The notes below the pieces were generated by a model. It did not search any database and had not been told where the DNA came from. It saw nothing but the letters and a program-made list of their open reading frames with translations. 64,000 bases of DNA from Actinomycetes bacterium (GTDB lineage: Bacteria; Actinomycetota; Acidimicrobiia; Acidimicrobiales; RAAP-2): the NCBI GenBank assembly GCA_021798955.1, contig JAJZBK010000008.1, positions 19,781 through 83,780 on the forward strand, in the 5' to 3' direction. Numbering within the stretch: the first letter of the stretch is position 1; each line of letters opens with the position of its first letter. This document shows positions 34,032 through 42,140 of this stretch, in pieces. The position numbers and the translations under genes were made by a program.

Positions 34032-34118
34032 CCGCTCAAGCCTGGGCGATGACCTCCCCGCCGCTCAAGCCTGGGCGATGACCTCCCCGCCGCTCAAGCC
34101 TGGGCGATGACCTCCTCG
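34032..34118. repeat. 29-bp unit in three tandem copies over the 3' end of the LLM gene
   Basis: A 29-bp unit beginning CCGCTCAAGCCTGGGCGATG is present at 34032-34060, 34061-34089 and 34090-34118 (last copy with one mismatch). The third copy contains the codons E-V-I-A-Q-A-stop of the LLM gene. The other two repeat those codons and the stop in the 3' untranslated region. The unit is not a multiple of three. Confidence 0.95.
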
Positions 34119-34963
34119 CCGTAGCGGGCGAGCGACGACTCCGTGTCGGCGACAAAGCGGAAGGCGGGCACCACGACCCGGGTGACACCGAGGGCGGCCA
34201 GGGCGGCCACCTCGTCGAGGGCCCCGGGGCCGAAGCACCCGTCCCCGGCGGCGGTCAGCTCGATGGCCTCCGGATCGCGCCCGGCGCGTCGAGCGGTCTC
34301 CCGCGCCAGGGAGAACAGCGCAGCAAGCCGGTCGTGGCTGCCCTGTGCCGGGAAGAAGCCGTCCCCAAGCCGCCCGGCGCGTCGGGCGGCCACCTCGGAG
34401 TGCCCACCGATGTGCACCGGGATGGTGCCGGCAATCGGCTGTGGCCGCGAGAAGCACTCGGTGAACGACGTGAAGGGCCCGTGGTAGGTCGCCCGGTCTT
34501 GGCTCCAGAGGGCCCGCAAGGCTCCGATGTGGTCGTCGGTGCGTGCCCCCCGTTCGGCAAAGGGGACCCCGACGGCGGCGAACTCCTCCTCGAGCCACCC
34601 CACGCCGACGCCGAGAAGCACCCGCCCCCTCGAGAGCACGTCGAGGGTGGCGAGCTCCTTCGCCACCACCACAGGCTGACGCTGGGGGAGGATCAGCACG
34701 CCCGTCCCGAGCCGGATCGTGGACGTAGCACCGGCAACGTAGGCCAGCCACACCAGCGGGTCCGGGATCGGGGCGTCGTCTCCTCCGGGCATCCGGCCGG
34801 ACCGGCTGTAGGGATACGTCGAGCGGTAGCCGGCTGGCACGACGACGTGCTCGACGGTCCACAGCGACTCGAACCCCGCCGCTTCGGCGGCGCGAGCGAA
34901 GGAGACAGCAGCCTCGGGCTCGACGAAGGGGCCGGTGTTGGCGAAGGCGATGGCGAAGTCCAC
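34094..34963 (-). CDS. LLM-class (probably F420-dependent) oxidoreductase
   Basis: A 289-residue luciferase-like barrel. 'FAIAFANTGPFVEPEAAVSFARAAE' at the N-terminus, 'AGFESLWTVEHVVVP' near 28-42, 'TIRLGTGVLILPQRQPVVVAKELATLDVLSRGR' near 80-112 and 'GVGVGWLEEEF' are typical of the actinobacterial F420-dependent subgroup. Members oxidise alcohols or reduce a variety of substrates with F420. The GTG start has GAGGAG 8 nt upstream. cofD in this window supports use of F420. Confidence 0.85.
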   Translation of the reverse strand: MDFAIAFANTGPFVEPEAAVSFARAAEAAGFESLWTVEHVVVPAGYRSTYPYSRSGRMPGGDDAPIPDPLVWLAYVAGATSTIRLGTGVLILPQRQPVVVAKELATLDVLSRGRVLLGVGVGWLEEEFAAVGVPFAERGARTDDHIGALRALWSQDRATYHGPFTSFTECFSRPQPIAGTIPVHIGGHSEVAARRAGRLGDGFFPAQGSHDRLAALFSLARETARRAGRDPEAIELTAAGDGCFGPGALDEVAALAALGVTRVVVPAFRFVADTESSLARYGEEVIAQA

Positions 34964-35182
34964 AGCAGCGCTCCTCGGGTCGTTCGGGCCGCCGGTCGGC
35001 CGTGCCGGACCACCACCCGAGGGTACCCCGGAGCAGCAAACGAGAGCCGGTAGGGCTGGCGAGCGTTACGACCCAACCGTTCGGGCACCGGCTCGACCTC
35101 GGGATCGGCTCGATCGCACCCGGCACCCTCTACGCTGGTGCGGACAACTGCGAGGCCGTGCAGCCGGCAGAGGGGGGCCACG

Positions 35183-36385
35183 ATGACCGGAGCAGCAGAG
35201 GGCTTGGGCGACGAGGCTGCCGTTCTCCTCGACGACACGATCACGTTGCGTCGCGAGCTGCATCGCCACCCCGAGCTGGGGCTCGACCTCCCCCGCACCC
35301 AACAGGTCATCCTCGGTGCGCTGGAGGGACTCCCGCTCTCCGTGTCGACGGGGACGTCGACGACCTCCGTGATCGCCACACTGGAGGGCGGCGAGCCCGG
35401 CCCGACCACGTTGCTGCGTGCCGACATGGACGCGCTGCCGATGACCGAGGACACCGGTCTTCCCTTCGCCTCGGAAGTGCCCGGGGCGATGCATGCCTGC
35501 GGTCACGACGCGCACGTCGCCATGCTGGTCGGCGCGGCTCGGTTACTGAGCCGCCGGCAGTCCGCGCTGCCGGGTCGGGTCGTGCTCATGTTCCAACCAG
35601 GGGAAGAGGGCTACGCCGGTGCCTCGGCCATGCTCGACGACGGGCTTCTCGACGAAGTAGGACCGGTCGAACGTGCCTTCGCCATCCACGTCACCCCGCT
35701 CGCTCCTTCGGGGTGGGTCGCCTCCAAGCCCGGGGCCTTCATGGCGTCGGCCGATGCCTTCCGGCTGGTAGTGACCGGCCAGGGTGGGCACGCGTCGATG
35801 CCGCACGACGCCGTTGATCCCGTACCCGTCGCGTGCGAGATCGTCACTGCCCTCCAGGCCATGGTGACCCGCCGGATCGCCGTGTCAGACCCGGCGGTCC
35901 TGACCGTGGCGAGCATCCATGCCGGGACGACCGACAACGTGATCCCCGAGTCCGCCGAACTGCTCGGCACCGTACGCGCCCTTTCCGAGGGCAGCCGAGC
36001 TGCCACCCTCGAGGGCCTCGAGCGGGTGGCCGGCCACGTCGCCGCCGCCCATCTCTGTGAGGCGACCATCACGGCGATCCCGCCCGGCTACCCGGTCACG
36101 GTCAACGACGCCGTCGCCCTCGAGGAGGTCCTCGGCATCGCCGAGGACCTACTAGGAGCGGACCATGTGGTCCGGATGCCCACAGCCGTGATGGGAGCCG
36201 AGGACTGGTCGTTCGTCCTCCAACGCGTCCCCGGCTCCATGGTCCTCCTCGGTATGGCACCCCCGGGGGTGGCCCACCCGGCCCCCAACCACTCCAACCG
36301 CATGGTGCTCGACGAGGCCGCCCTGGCAACTGGGGTCGCCCTGCACGCCGCCGTCGCTCTGCGTACCGCCGACGCCCTGGCCTGA
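35183..36385 (+). CDS. M20-family amidohydrolase (hippurate/aminoacylase-like)
   Basis: A 400-residue metallopeptidase-fold amidohydrolase. 'LRRELHRHPELG' near residues 23-34, 'ADMDALPMTEDTGLPFAS', 'HACGHDAHVAML' (metal ligands Cys and His) near 98-110 and 'FQPGEEGYAGA' (catalytic Glu pair) near 133 are conserved, and the C-terminal metal His lies in 'APNHSNRM' near 375. The family hydrolyses N-acyl amino acids or similar amides. Start ATG has AGGGGGG 6 nt upstream. TACGCT at 35129 may be the -10. It is monocistronic and divergent from the LLM gene. Confidence 0.85.
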   Translation: MTGAAEGLGDEAAVLLDDTITLRRELHRHPELGLDLPRTQQVILGALEGLPLSVSTGTSTTSVIATLEGGEPGPTTLLRADMDALPMTEDTGLPFASEVPGAMHACGHDAHVAMLVGAARLLSRRQSALPGRVVLMFQPGEEGYAGASAMLDDGLLDEVGPVERAFAIHVTPLAPSGWVASKPGAFMASADAFRLVVTGQGGHASMPHDAVDPVPVACEIVTALQAMVTRRIAVSDPAVLTVASIHAGTTDNVIPESAELLGTVRALSEGSRAATLEGLERVAGHVAAAHLCEATITAIPPGYPVTVNDAVALEEVLGIAEDLLGADHVVRMPTAVMGAEDWSFVLQRVPGSMVLLGMAPPGVAHPAPNHSNRMVLDEAALATGVALHAAVALRTADALA

Positions 36386-36440
36386 CCGCCAGCCGGTCCA
36401 CGGACAGGCCGCCAGCCCGCCCGCCAGCCGGTCCACGGAC
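36386..36440. repeat. 20-bp direct repeat flanking a 15-bp spacer
   Basis: CCGCCAGCCGGTCCACGGAC at 36386-36405 recurs exactly at 36421-36440. It starts immediately after the amidohydrolase stop and lies before the promoter of the Rpf-like gene. Confidence 0.9.
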
Positions 36441-36461
36441 GGGCCGGCCGGGTCCGTCAGG

Positions 36462-36500
36462 TTGTCGCTCCTCCCCACGTCCCGCTAGCGTTTCTGCATC
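36462..36500 (+). promoter_or_regulatory. Promoter of the Rpf-like gene, leaderless
   Basis: TTGTCG at 36462-36467 and TAGCGT at 36486-36491 are separated by 18 bp. The GTG start at 36501 is 9 nt after the -10, so the transcript would begin at or next to the start codon. Confidence 0.55.
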
Positions 36501-37583
36501 GTGTCGCTCGCTCGGTACCGACCGACGACTGCGACGAGCGCCGGCCGGCCATATCGGTTCGTGTCGGCTCTGCTCGTCTCCGGCCTCCTCGCCGTCAGTG
36601 CGGTGGTGGCGGGCCCCGCGGCGCGCGCCGGCGCCGATCCCGTCTCCTCGTTGCGCCAGCAGGCCGCCGTGCTGGCCCGGCAGCTCGTCCTCGAGCAGCT
36701 TCAGGTTGGTGTGGCCCAGCAGCAGGTGTCGGTGGCCTCCCAACGTCTGGCGCAGGACGCGGCGTCCATCGCCCACCTCGACGCCGCCTTGGCCTCCGAC
36801 CGCCAACAGGTGGCGTCCGCCACGGCGGCGGTGCGGGCCCAGGCCCTCGACGACTACATGGGCGGCGGCGCGGCCTCGAGCGAGACCTTGGCGCTCGTGC
36901 TCTCCGGTGGCGGCCAGGCCCAGCAGGACTTCGCCGAGTACCAGTCGATCGCCGTCGGCAATGTCGCCGTCTCGCTCGACCGCCTCCACCTCGCCGAGAC
37001 AAGCCTGGCCTCCCAGCGAGCCGCGCTCCGCAGCGTCGAAGCCAACGACCAGGCAGCACTGGACGCCCGCACCAGCGCCCTCGAGCAGGCCACGACGACC
37101 GCGTCGGCCCTCGCCGCCTCCCAGGCAGAGGTCACCGGTCGGCTCGCCGCGGCGGTAGCGCAGCAGCAGGCCGCCCAACGAGCCGCGGCCCAGATCGCCG
37201 TGCAGGCGGCGGAGCGACGCGCTGCGGCCGGGACCGCGGCCCCGACGGGCGCCGCCGCAGGTCCACCGGCTGGCCCGGCGCCCGCCGGTCCGTCAGGCCC
37301 GGCCGGGGTCAACCTCTCCGATCCCCTGCTCAACCTCTTCCTGCAGTGCGTCGTGCGCGTCGAGTCCGGCGGCAACTACGGCGCCGTGTCGCCCAACGGG
37401 CTCTACATGGGGGCCTTCCAGTTCAGCCAGCCGACGTGGAACGCCGCCGCCTTGGCCGCCGGTCTCCCCGGCTTGGTGGGCGTCCCCCCCAACACGGCAT
37501 CGAAGGCCGCCCAGGACACCCTCGCCGTCACCTTGTTCTCGCTCGACGGCCAGCAACCCTGGGTCGACGGCTGCCGTACCTGA
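36501..37583 (+). CDS. Secreted coiled-coil protein with C-terminal Rpf/transglycosylase-like domain
   Basis: A 360-residue protein. A signal peptide ('FVSALLVSGLLAVSAVVAG') ends near residue 45. An Ala/Gln/Ser-rich coiled coil (about 48-240) resembles the PcsB/NlpC-associated stalk. An Ala-Gly-Pro linker follows, then 'CVVRVESGGNYGAVSPNGLYM' with 'GAFQFSQPTWNAAA' near 285-320. The R-V/I-E-S-G-x-N-Y and G-x-x-Q-F-x-x-x-T-W pattern is that of resuscitation-promoting factor and lysozyme-like muralytic domains, and Glu in 'RVESGG' would be catalytic. It probably cleaves peptidoglycan during growth or division. Confidence 0.8.
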   Translation: MSLARYRPTTATSAGRPYRFVSALLVSGLLAVSAVVAGPAARAGADPVSSLRQQAAVLARQLVLEQLQVGVAQQQVSVASQRLAQDAASIAHLDAALASDRQQVASATAAVRAQALDDYMGGGAASSETLALVLSGGGQAQQDFAEYQSIAVGNVAVSLDRLHLAETSLASQRAALRSVEANDQAALDARTSALEQATTTASALAASQAEVTGRLAAAVAQQQAAQRAAAQIAVQAAERRAAAGTAAPTGAAAGPPAGPAPAGPSGPAGVNLSDPLLNLFLQCVVRVESGGNYGAVSPNGLYMGAFQFSQPTWNAAALAAGLPGLVGVPPNTASKAAQDTLAVTLFSLDGQQPWVDGCRT

Positions 37584-37768
37584 GCGGCGCCAGGGCCCGG
37601 TGGAGCCAGCCTGCTGGCAGCGTGCCACCCTCTTCACCCGGATGAGCGCCCCTGGCTCAGCGGGAGGCGCCCCCGGCTGGACCAGGGGATGGGGGCGAGC
37701 GGTCACCTCCCGGGCGGTCACCCAACGACGGCTGGCGATCGTGCTCGCCCCCGGGCGAAGCTACGGGG

Positions 37769-39049
37769 GTGCCTGACCTCGCTGCCGTCGACCCCTTCGT
37801 CGTGATGGCCAAGCCGGTCGGTGCGACGTGCAACCTCGACTGCACCTACTGCTACTACCTGCCCACCGAGGGACGCGTCCCGTCGGCACCCGGCAGGATG
37901 GCCCCCGAAGTGCTCGAGGCCTACGTCACGGCCATGGTCGCTGCCGCGCCCGGTCCGGAGATCCACTTCGTGTGGCACGGCGGCGAGCCCACGCTGGCCG
38001 GCATCGACTTCTACCGCCGGGTGGTCGACCTGCAGCGTGCCGTCACGCCGGACGGGCGCCGGTGCGTCAACAGCATCCAGACCAACGGGACGCTCCTCGA
38101 CGACCGGTGGGCGGCCTTTTTGGCCGAGGAGCACTTCGCCGTCGGGCTCTCCCTCGACGGACCGGCAGTGCTGCACGACGCCACCCGTCCCGACCGACGG
38201 CGCCACCCCACCCACGAGCGCGCCCTTCGCGGCCTCGCCGCGCTCCGCACCTACGGCATCGAGCCGGACGTCCTCTGCACGGTGAACGCCACTACTGCCA
38301 CCGCCCCACTTGACGTCTACCGCTTCTTCCTCGACCAGCACGTGCGCTGGGTGCAGTTCCTGCCGGTCGTCCAGCGTGCTGCCGACGGAGGCCTGTCGCG
38401 ACAGAGCGTGACCGCAGAGGCGCTTGGGACCTTCCTCACCACCATCTTCGACGAATGGGTCCGGCACGACGTCGCCTCGATCGGGGTGCAGACCTTCCTC
38501 GAGCCGATCCTCCCCCTGAACGGTCGCCACCCGACGTTGTGCACCGTGTCCGAGACGTGCGGGCGGGCCCTTGCCCTCGAACGCGACGGGTCGCTCTACG
38601 CCTGCGACCACTTCGTCGACCTCGACCATCGCCTGGGCGACGTGCGGACGGACGACCTCGCCGGCCTGGTCGACGGACCGACCCAGACCTCCTTCGGAGC
38701 AGCCAAGCGCGACGGGCTCACGGCCACGTGCCAGTCCTGTCCCGTGCTCGTGCTCTGCCGCGGTGGTTGCCCGAAGGACCGCTTCGGGACGTCGTTGGAG
38801 GGTGAGGGCGGCCACAACGTCCTCTGCGCCGGGTACCTGGCCTTCTTCACCCACGCCCGTCCGCTCCTCGAACGGCTCGCCGCCTTGGCCCGCCGTGGTC
38901 GCCCCCTGGCCGGGATCGTCGACGAGCTCCGCGTCGAGGAGGCCGATGCCGAGGCCCCCTGGCGCACCAGCGGCCGCAACGACCCGTGCCCGTGCGGCAG
39001 CGGTCGGAAGTACAAGCACTGCTGCCTGGGTGCACACCGGCGGCGGTGA
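37769..39049 (+). CDS. Radical SAM/SPASM maturase (anSME-like) with SEC-C tail
   Basis: A 426-residue protein. The radical SAM cluster is C21-C25-C28 in 'GATCNLDCTYCYYL'. 'FVWHGGEPTLAG' near 68 is the GGEP motif. The SPASM domain has Cys in 'LCTVSETCGRALALERDGSLYACDHF' split over residues about 255-280, and 'CQSCPVLVLCRGGCPKDR' near 325. The last 25 residues are a SEC-C zinc motif, 'NDPCPCGSGRKYKHCC'. The family oxidises Cys or Ser in sulfatases to formylglycine, or modifies peptides. No sulfatase gene is in the window. GTG start. Confidence 0.85.
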   Translation: MPDLAAVDPFVVMAKPVGATCNLDCTYCYYLPTEGRVPSAPGRMAPEVLEAYVTAMVAAAPGPEIHFVWHGGEPTLAGIDFYRRVVDLQRAVTPDGRRCVNSIQTNGTLLDDRWAAFLAEEHFAVGLSLDGPAVLHDATRPDRRRHPTHERALRGLAALRTYGIEPDVLCTVNATTATAPLDVYRFFLDQHVRWVQFLPVVQRAADGGLSRQSVTAEALGTFLTTIFDEWVRHDVASIGVQTFLEPILPLNGRHPTLCTVSETCGRALALERDGSLYACDHFVDLDHRLGDVRTDDLAGLVDGPTQTSFGAAKRDGLTATCQSCPVLVLCRGGCPKDRFGTSLEGEGGHNVLCAGYLAFFTHARPLLERLAALARRGRPLAGIVDELRVEEADAEAPWRTSGRNDPCPCGSGRKYKHCCLGAHRRR

Positions 39050-39065
39050 GCCCGCCCCTTCCGGC

Positions 39066-40313
39066 TCAGCCCGGGCCAGCCGGGAGCCCTCGGGCGAGCT
39101 GGTGACGCCCGACCAGCACGGCCCCGGCTGCGCCGAACGCCGCCGCGGTCATCACCAGCCATGCCACGTCGTAGGAGGCATGGTCGAGGACCTGCCCCAC
39201 GACCACCGGCCCGAGCACACCACCGAGCCGCCCGCCGACGTCGGTGAACCCGGTGGCCTTGGCCGGCGCGTGCAGGTGCGCGCGCACCACGGCCAGGTTG
39301 AAGCGAGCGTTCCACCCCCAACCGGCTCCTGCCGCTGCGATGGCGGCGGCGGCGAACAACCACCGCACGTGCCCCGCCGACGCTACGGCGACGAGCAGGT
39401 AGCCGATCCCGCCAGCCGTCAACATGGCGGCCACCACCGGAAAGTGGCCCTCGTCGCGCCGGTCGGCGTGGACCCCCATGGCGATCCGCGTGACCACGGC
39501 GACTGCGCCCACCGCCGCCACCAGGTAGCCGGCCCCCGCCCGACTGAAGCCGTCGTGCACGGCGCCGATGGCCAGAAAGGCCACGAACCCGCTCACCGCG
39601 AACATGCCGAGCGCCATGCCGACCGCCAGCGCCATGAGCGGCGCCACCCGGACCGGCTCGACGCGGCGCTCCCGACGGGCCTGACGCCGTTCGGCGATGG
39701 TGGACAGCGAGGCCGGGACGACCACGCTCGCCACCAGTGCCAGTACGCCCGCCATGACGAACGCCCACCGCCACCCGATGGTGAGGGCGACGAAGGGCAC
39801 GGCCAGGCCGCCGAGGAGCGGGGCCAGGGGGACGGCAGCCTGGTTGATGCCGAAGGCGCGGCCCTGGCTGCTGGCGGGCACACGTCGGGCCAGGAACAGG
39901 TACGTGGCCGGCATGATCGCGCCACTGGCGATCCCGGTCAGGCACAACAGGACGGCGAGCACCGACCACGACCGGGCCACCGTGGCGATGAGGACCAACA
40001 GCACGCCCTCTGCAGCAGACGCCACCCGCATGACGCGGCCGCCGCCGACCCGTTCGGTGAGGCGGCTGAGCGGGATCGAGCTGACCGCCGCACCGAAGTA
40101 GTAGCCACCGGCGGCGATTCCGAGAGCACTGGCGCCGAAGGAGAGCGAGCGGTCGATCTCGACGGACAGTGCCCCGAGGACGTAGACAGGCAGGGACGAG
40201 CCGAGCGTGACCAGGACGGCGGCAAGGACGGCATGCCAGGTCGGCACGGACCCGACCGGGACCGCTCCCTCGGCGTCCACGTGACGCCTTGACGAGGCAG
40301 GTCGGCTGGTCAC
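39066..40313 (-). CDS. MFS transporter
   Basis: A 415-residue major facilitator with 12 predicted helices. Loop 2-3 reads 'LSRLTERVGGGRVMRVASAAEG', a relaxed form of the MFS G-x-x-x-D-R/x-G-R/R-R motif. 'GIASGAIMPATYLFLARRVPAS' and 'GRAFGINQAAVPLAPLLGGL' mark helices 4-5. The GTG start overlaps the VOC stop (GTGA), making it the last gene of the minus operon. It could import the organic acid that the upstream acyl-CoA genes process. Substrate is unknown. Confidence 0.8.
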   Translation of the reverse strand: MTSRPASSRRHVDAEGAVPVGSVPTWHAVLAAVLVTLGSSLPVYVLGALSVEIDRSLSFGASALGIAAGGYYFGAAVSSIPLSRLTERVGGGRVMRVASAAEGVLLVLIATVARSWSVLAVLLCLTGIASGAIMPATYLFLARRVPASSQGRAFGINQAAVPLAPLLGGLAVPFVALTIGWRWAFVMAGVLALVASVVVPASLSTIAERRQARRERRVEPVRVAPLMALAVGMALGMFAVSGFVAFLAIGAVHDGFSRAGAGYLVAAVGAVAVVTRIAMGVHADRRDEGHFPVVAAMLTAGGIGYLLVAVASAGHVRWLFAAAAIAAAGAGWGWNARFNLAVVRAHLHAPAKATGFTDVGGRLGGVLGPVVVGQVLDHASYDVAWLVMTAAAFGAAGAVLVGRHQLARGLPAGPG

Positions 40314-40651
40314 GGACCAGCGTCCACCAGCTCCACCACCAAGCCCGGACTGAGCGACCACCACAACGGGCCGCGCTCGAGCTGGCGACAGCCCCATCGC
40401 GCCAACGCCCCACCCGCCTCGGACGGGTCGGCGACCGCGATGGCGACGTGGGCGAGCGCGCCGCCGGTCGGCGGCTCCTCGCGGCACTCGATCAGCTGGA
40501 TCCCTCCCTCGAGCCATACCTGGTGCGGCTCGCCGGGCTCGTCGGCCTCCAGCGTCATCCCGAACACCTGCTCGAAGAGGGCGACGTGCCAGTCCAGCCG
40601 GCACACACAGAGCGCCACGTGGTCGACTCGGCTTGCTCGGCCCCCGCTCAC
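40310..40651 (-). CDS. Small VOC family protein
   Basis: A 113-residue VOC domain: 'VDHVALCVCRLDWHVALFEQVFGM' at the start, 'LEGGIQLIECREEP' and 'GALAHVAIAVADPSEA' in the middle. Coupled by GTGA overlaps to both neighbours. The short C-terminal part ('LWWSLSPGLVVELVD') holds the final Glu ligand. It may be an epimerase, lyase or isomerase step in the operon. Methylmalonyl-CoA epimerases are VOC proteins of similar size, but specific residues cannot be confirmed. Confidence 0.7.
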   Translation of the reverse strand: MSGGRASRVDHVALCVCRLDWHVALFEQVFGMTLEADEPGEPHQVWLEGGIQLIECREEPPTGGALAHVAIAVADPSEAGGALARWGCRQLERGPLWWSLSPGLVVELVDAGP

Positions 40652-41610
40652 CGGGGTGCCGCCGACCCGCTCGATGCGACCCGCCTGCGGCTGACTTCGA
40701 GCCCCTGGACGCACGCCTCGAGGGTGGCGTTGACCGGAGTGGGCACGCCTGCGGCCGACCCAGTGCGGACCACCGCACCGTTGATGAAGGCGATCTCGGT
40801 GGGTGCACCTCGCTCCAACGACTGGAGGATCGAGGTTCGAAAGTCGTCGGGAAGCCCCCGGCGTGCTTCCTGCCACACTGCCTCGGCGTCCACCTCGCCG
40901 AGGTCGACGCCGCACGCCGTCGCCACGGCGACCGCCTCGCGAACAGCGGCATGCGCGGTGCGCTGGATGCCCTCGAGTCGGTAGAGCGAGCCGTAGGTGA
41001 GGCCGGTGATGCCAGCCAGGGCGCCGGTGGCCACGTTCACCAGCAGCTTTTGCCAGATGACCGATCGAATGTCCGGGCTGACCTCGGTGTCCAGGCCGCC
41101 GCGGCCAAATGCGGCGGCCACCGCGCCGGCGCGGTCCGAGTCCACACCGAACGGCTCGCCGACGACCGTCGGGCGGCCGTGGATGCCAGCACGGACCACC
41201 CCCGGTGCCGCCGCGTCCCCTGACACGTAGGTCCGTCCCGCCAGGACCCGATCGCGTCCCACCACTCCAGCCGCCACCTCCTCGACACCGAGCCCGTTCT
41301 GGAGCGTCAGCACCGTCGTCGCACGACCCAGCAGCGACGAGGCTGCCGACAGGGCGGCCGCCACGTCGAACGCCTTCACCACTACCACCACTACGTCGAC
41401 GTCCCCGACCTCCTCGGCATCGACGGTGGCCCGTGGCCACACCACGGTGGTGCCGTCGTCCTCGACCAGGTGCAGGCCATGGGTCGAGATCGCAGTGACC
41501 ACGTCTCGTCGCCGTCCGACCATCCACACCTCCTCGCCGCCACGCGCCAGGCACCCCCCCACGACGCTGCCCAACGAACCGGTGCCGAGGATGGCGATCC
41601 TCACAGGCAT
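40648..41610 (-). CDS. Ketopantoate reductase (PanE/ApbA) family protein
   Basis: A 320-residue NAD(P)-dependent reductase. 'IAILGTGSLGSVVGGCLARGG' at residues 4-24 is the dinucleotide loop. 'VVVVVKAFDVAAAL' near 80, 'VLTLQNGLGVEE' near 100 and the C-terminal 'VIWQKLLVNVATGALAGITG' (catalytic Lys, then Asn) near 190-210 are family blocks. In this catabolic operon it more probably reduces or oxidises a branched 2-oxo/2-hydroxy acid than makes pantoate. It overlaps the MaoC gene by 10 bp. Confidence 0.8.
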   Translation of the reverse strand: MPVRIAILGTGSLGSVVGGCLARGGEEVWMVGRRRDVVTAISTHGLHLVEDDGTTVVWPRATVDAEEVGDVDVVVVVVKAFDVAAALSAASSLLGRATTVLTLQNGLGVEEVAAGVVGRDRVLAGRTYVSGDAAAPGVVRAGIHGRPTVVGEPFGVDSDRAGAVAAAFGRGGLDTEVSPDIRSVIWQKLLVNVATGALAGITGLTYGSLYRLEGIQRTAHAAVREAVAVATACGVDLGEVDAEAVWQEARRGLPDDFRTSILQSLERGAPTEIAFINGAVVRTGSAAGVPTPVNATLEACVQGLEVSRRRVASSGSAAPR

Positions 41611-42095
41611 CGCCCTTCGGACCACCCGCTGTCCGAGGTGGCACCCGGGCGCTCCACGCCTTCGGCTTCGTCGAGCTCGAAGAACTTGAGGATGTGGGTG
41701 GCCACCACGCACACCTCGCCGCGCTGGTTCACCAGCCGAACCTCGGCCTCGCTCCGGAGGGCCTCGTCGTCCACAGAGGTGACCGTGTACTCGGCCCGGA
41801 GCGTGTCGCCGATGTAGACGGGGCGCACGAACCGCAGGTGGTCGTAGCCGTACGACACGCTGGGCAGCGCGGCGGGGACCTTGGACTGCACCAGGGTGGA
41901 GGCCGTCGAGCCCAAGGCAAAGCTCAGCACGCCGTGGACGATCCGTGTGCCATAGGGCGTCGTCTGCATGAACGACTCGTCGGTGTGCATCCGGCTGAAG
42001 TCGCCAGTGATGCCGGCGAAGCCGTAGACGTCGGACTCCGAGATGGTCTTGGTGAACTCGCTGTGGTCCCCGACCTTCAGCGGAACGGTCGCCAT
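41601..42095 (-). CDS. MaoC-like hot-dog hydratase
   Basis: A 164-residue single hot-dog domain. 'ITGDFSRMHTDESFMQTTPYG' near residues 28-48 holds the (R)-hydratase motif with catalytic Asp and His, and 'RIVHGVLSFALGSTASTLV' is the central helix. It would hydrate a 2-enoyl-CoA formed by the operon's acyl-CoA dehydrogenase. Confidence 0.85.
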   Translation of the reverse strand: MATVPLKVGDHSEFTKTISESDVYGFAGITGDFSRMHTDESFMQTTPYGTRIVHGVLSFALGSTASTLVQSKVPAALPSVSYGYDHLRFVRPVYIGDTLRAEYTVTSVDDEALRSEAEVRLVNQRGEVCVVATHILKFFELDEAEGVERPGATSDSGWSEGRCL

Positions 42096-42140
42096 GCCGG
42101 TCTCCTCTCGTTCAGCCTGCTCGTGTGCAGGTCCTGTCGG

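Noticed and set aside
37642..37776. 44-codon ORF before the radical SAM gene as an annotated gene
   Set aside because: No ribosome-binding site and no known precursor-peptide pattern. Reported as a question in the findings only.
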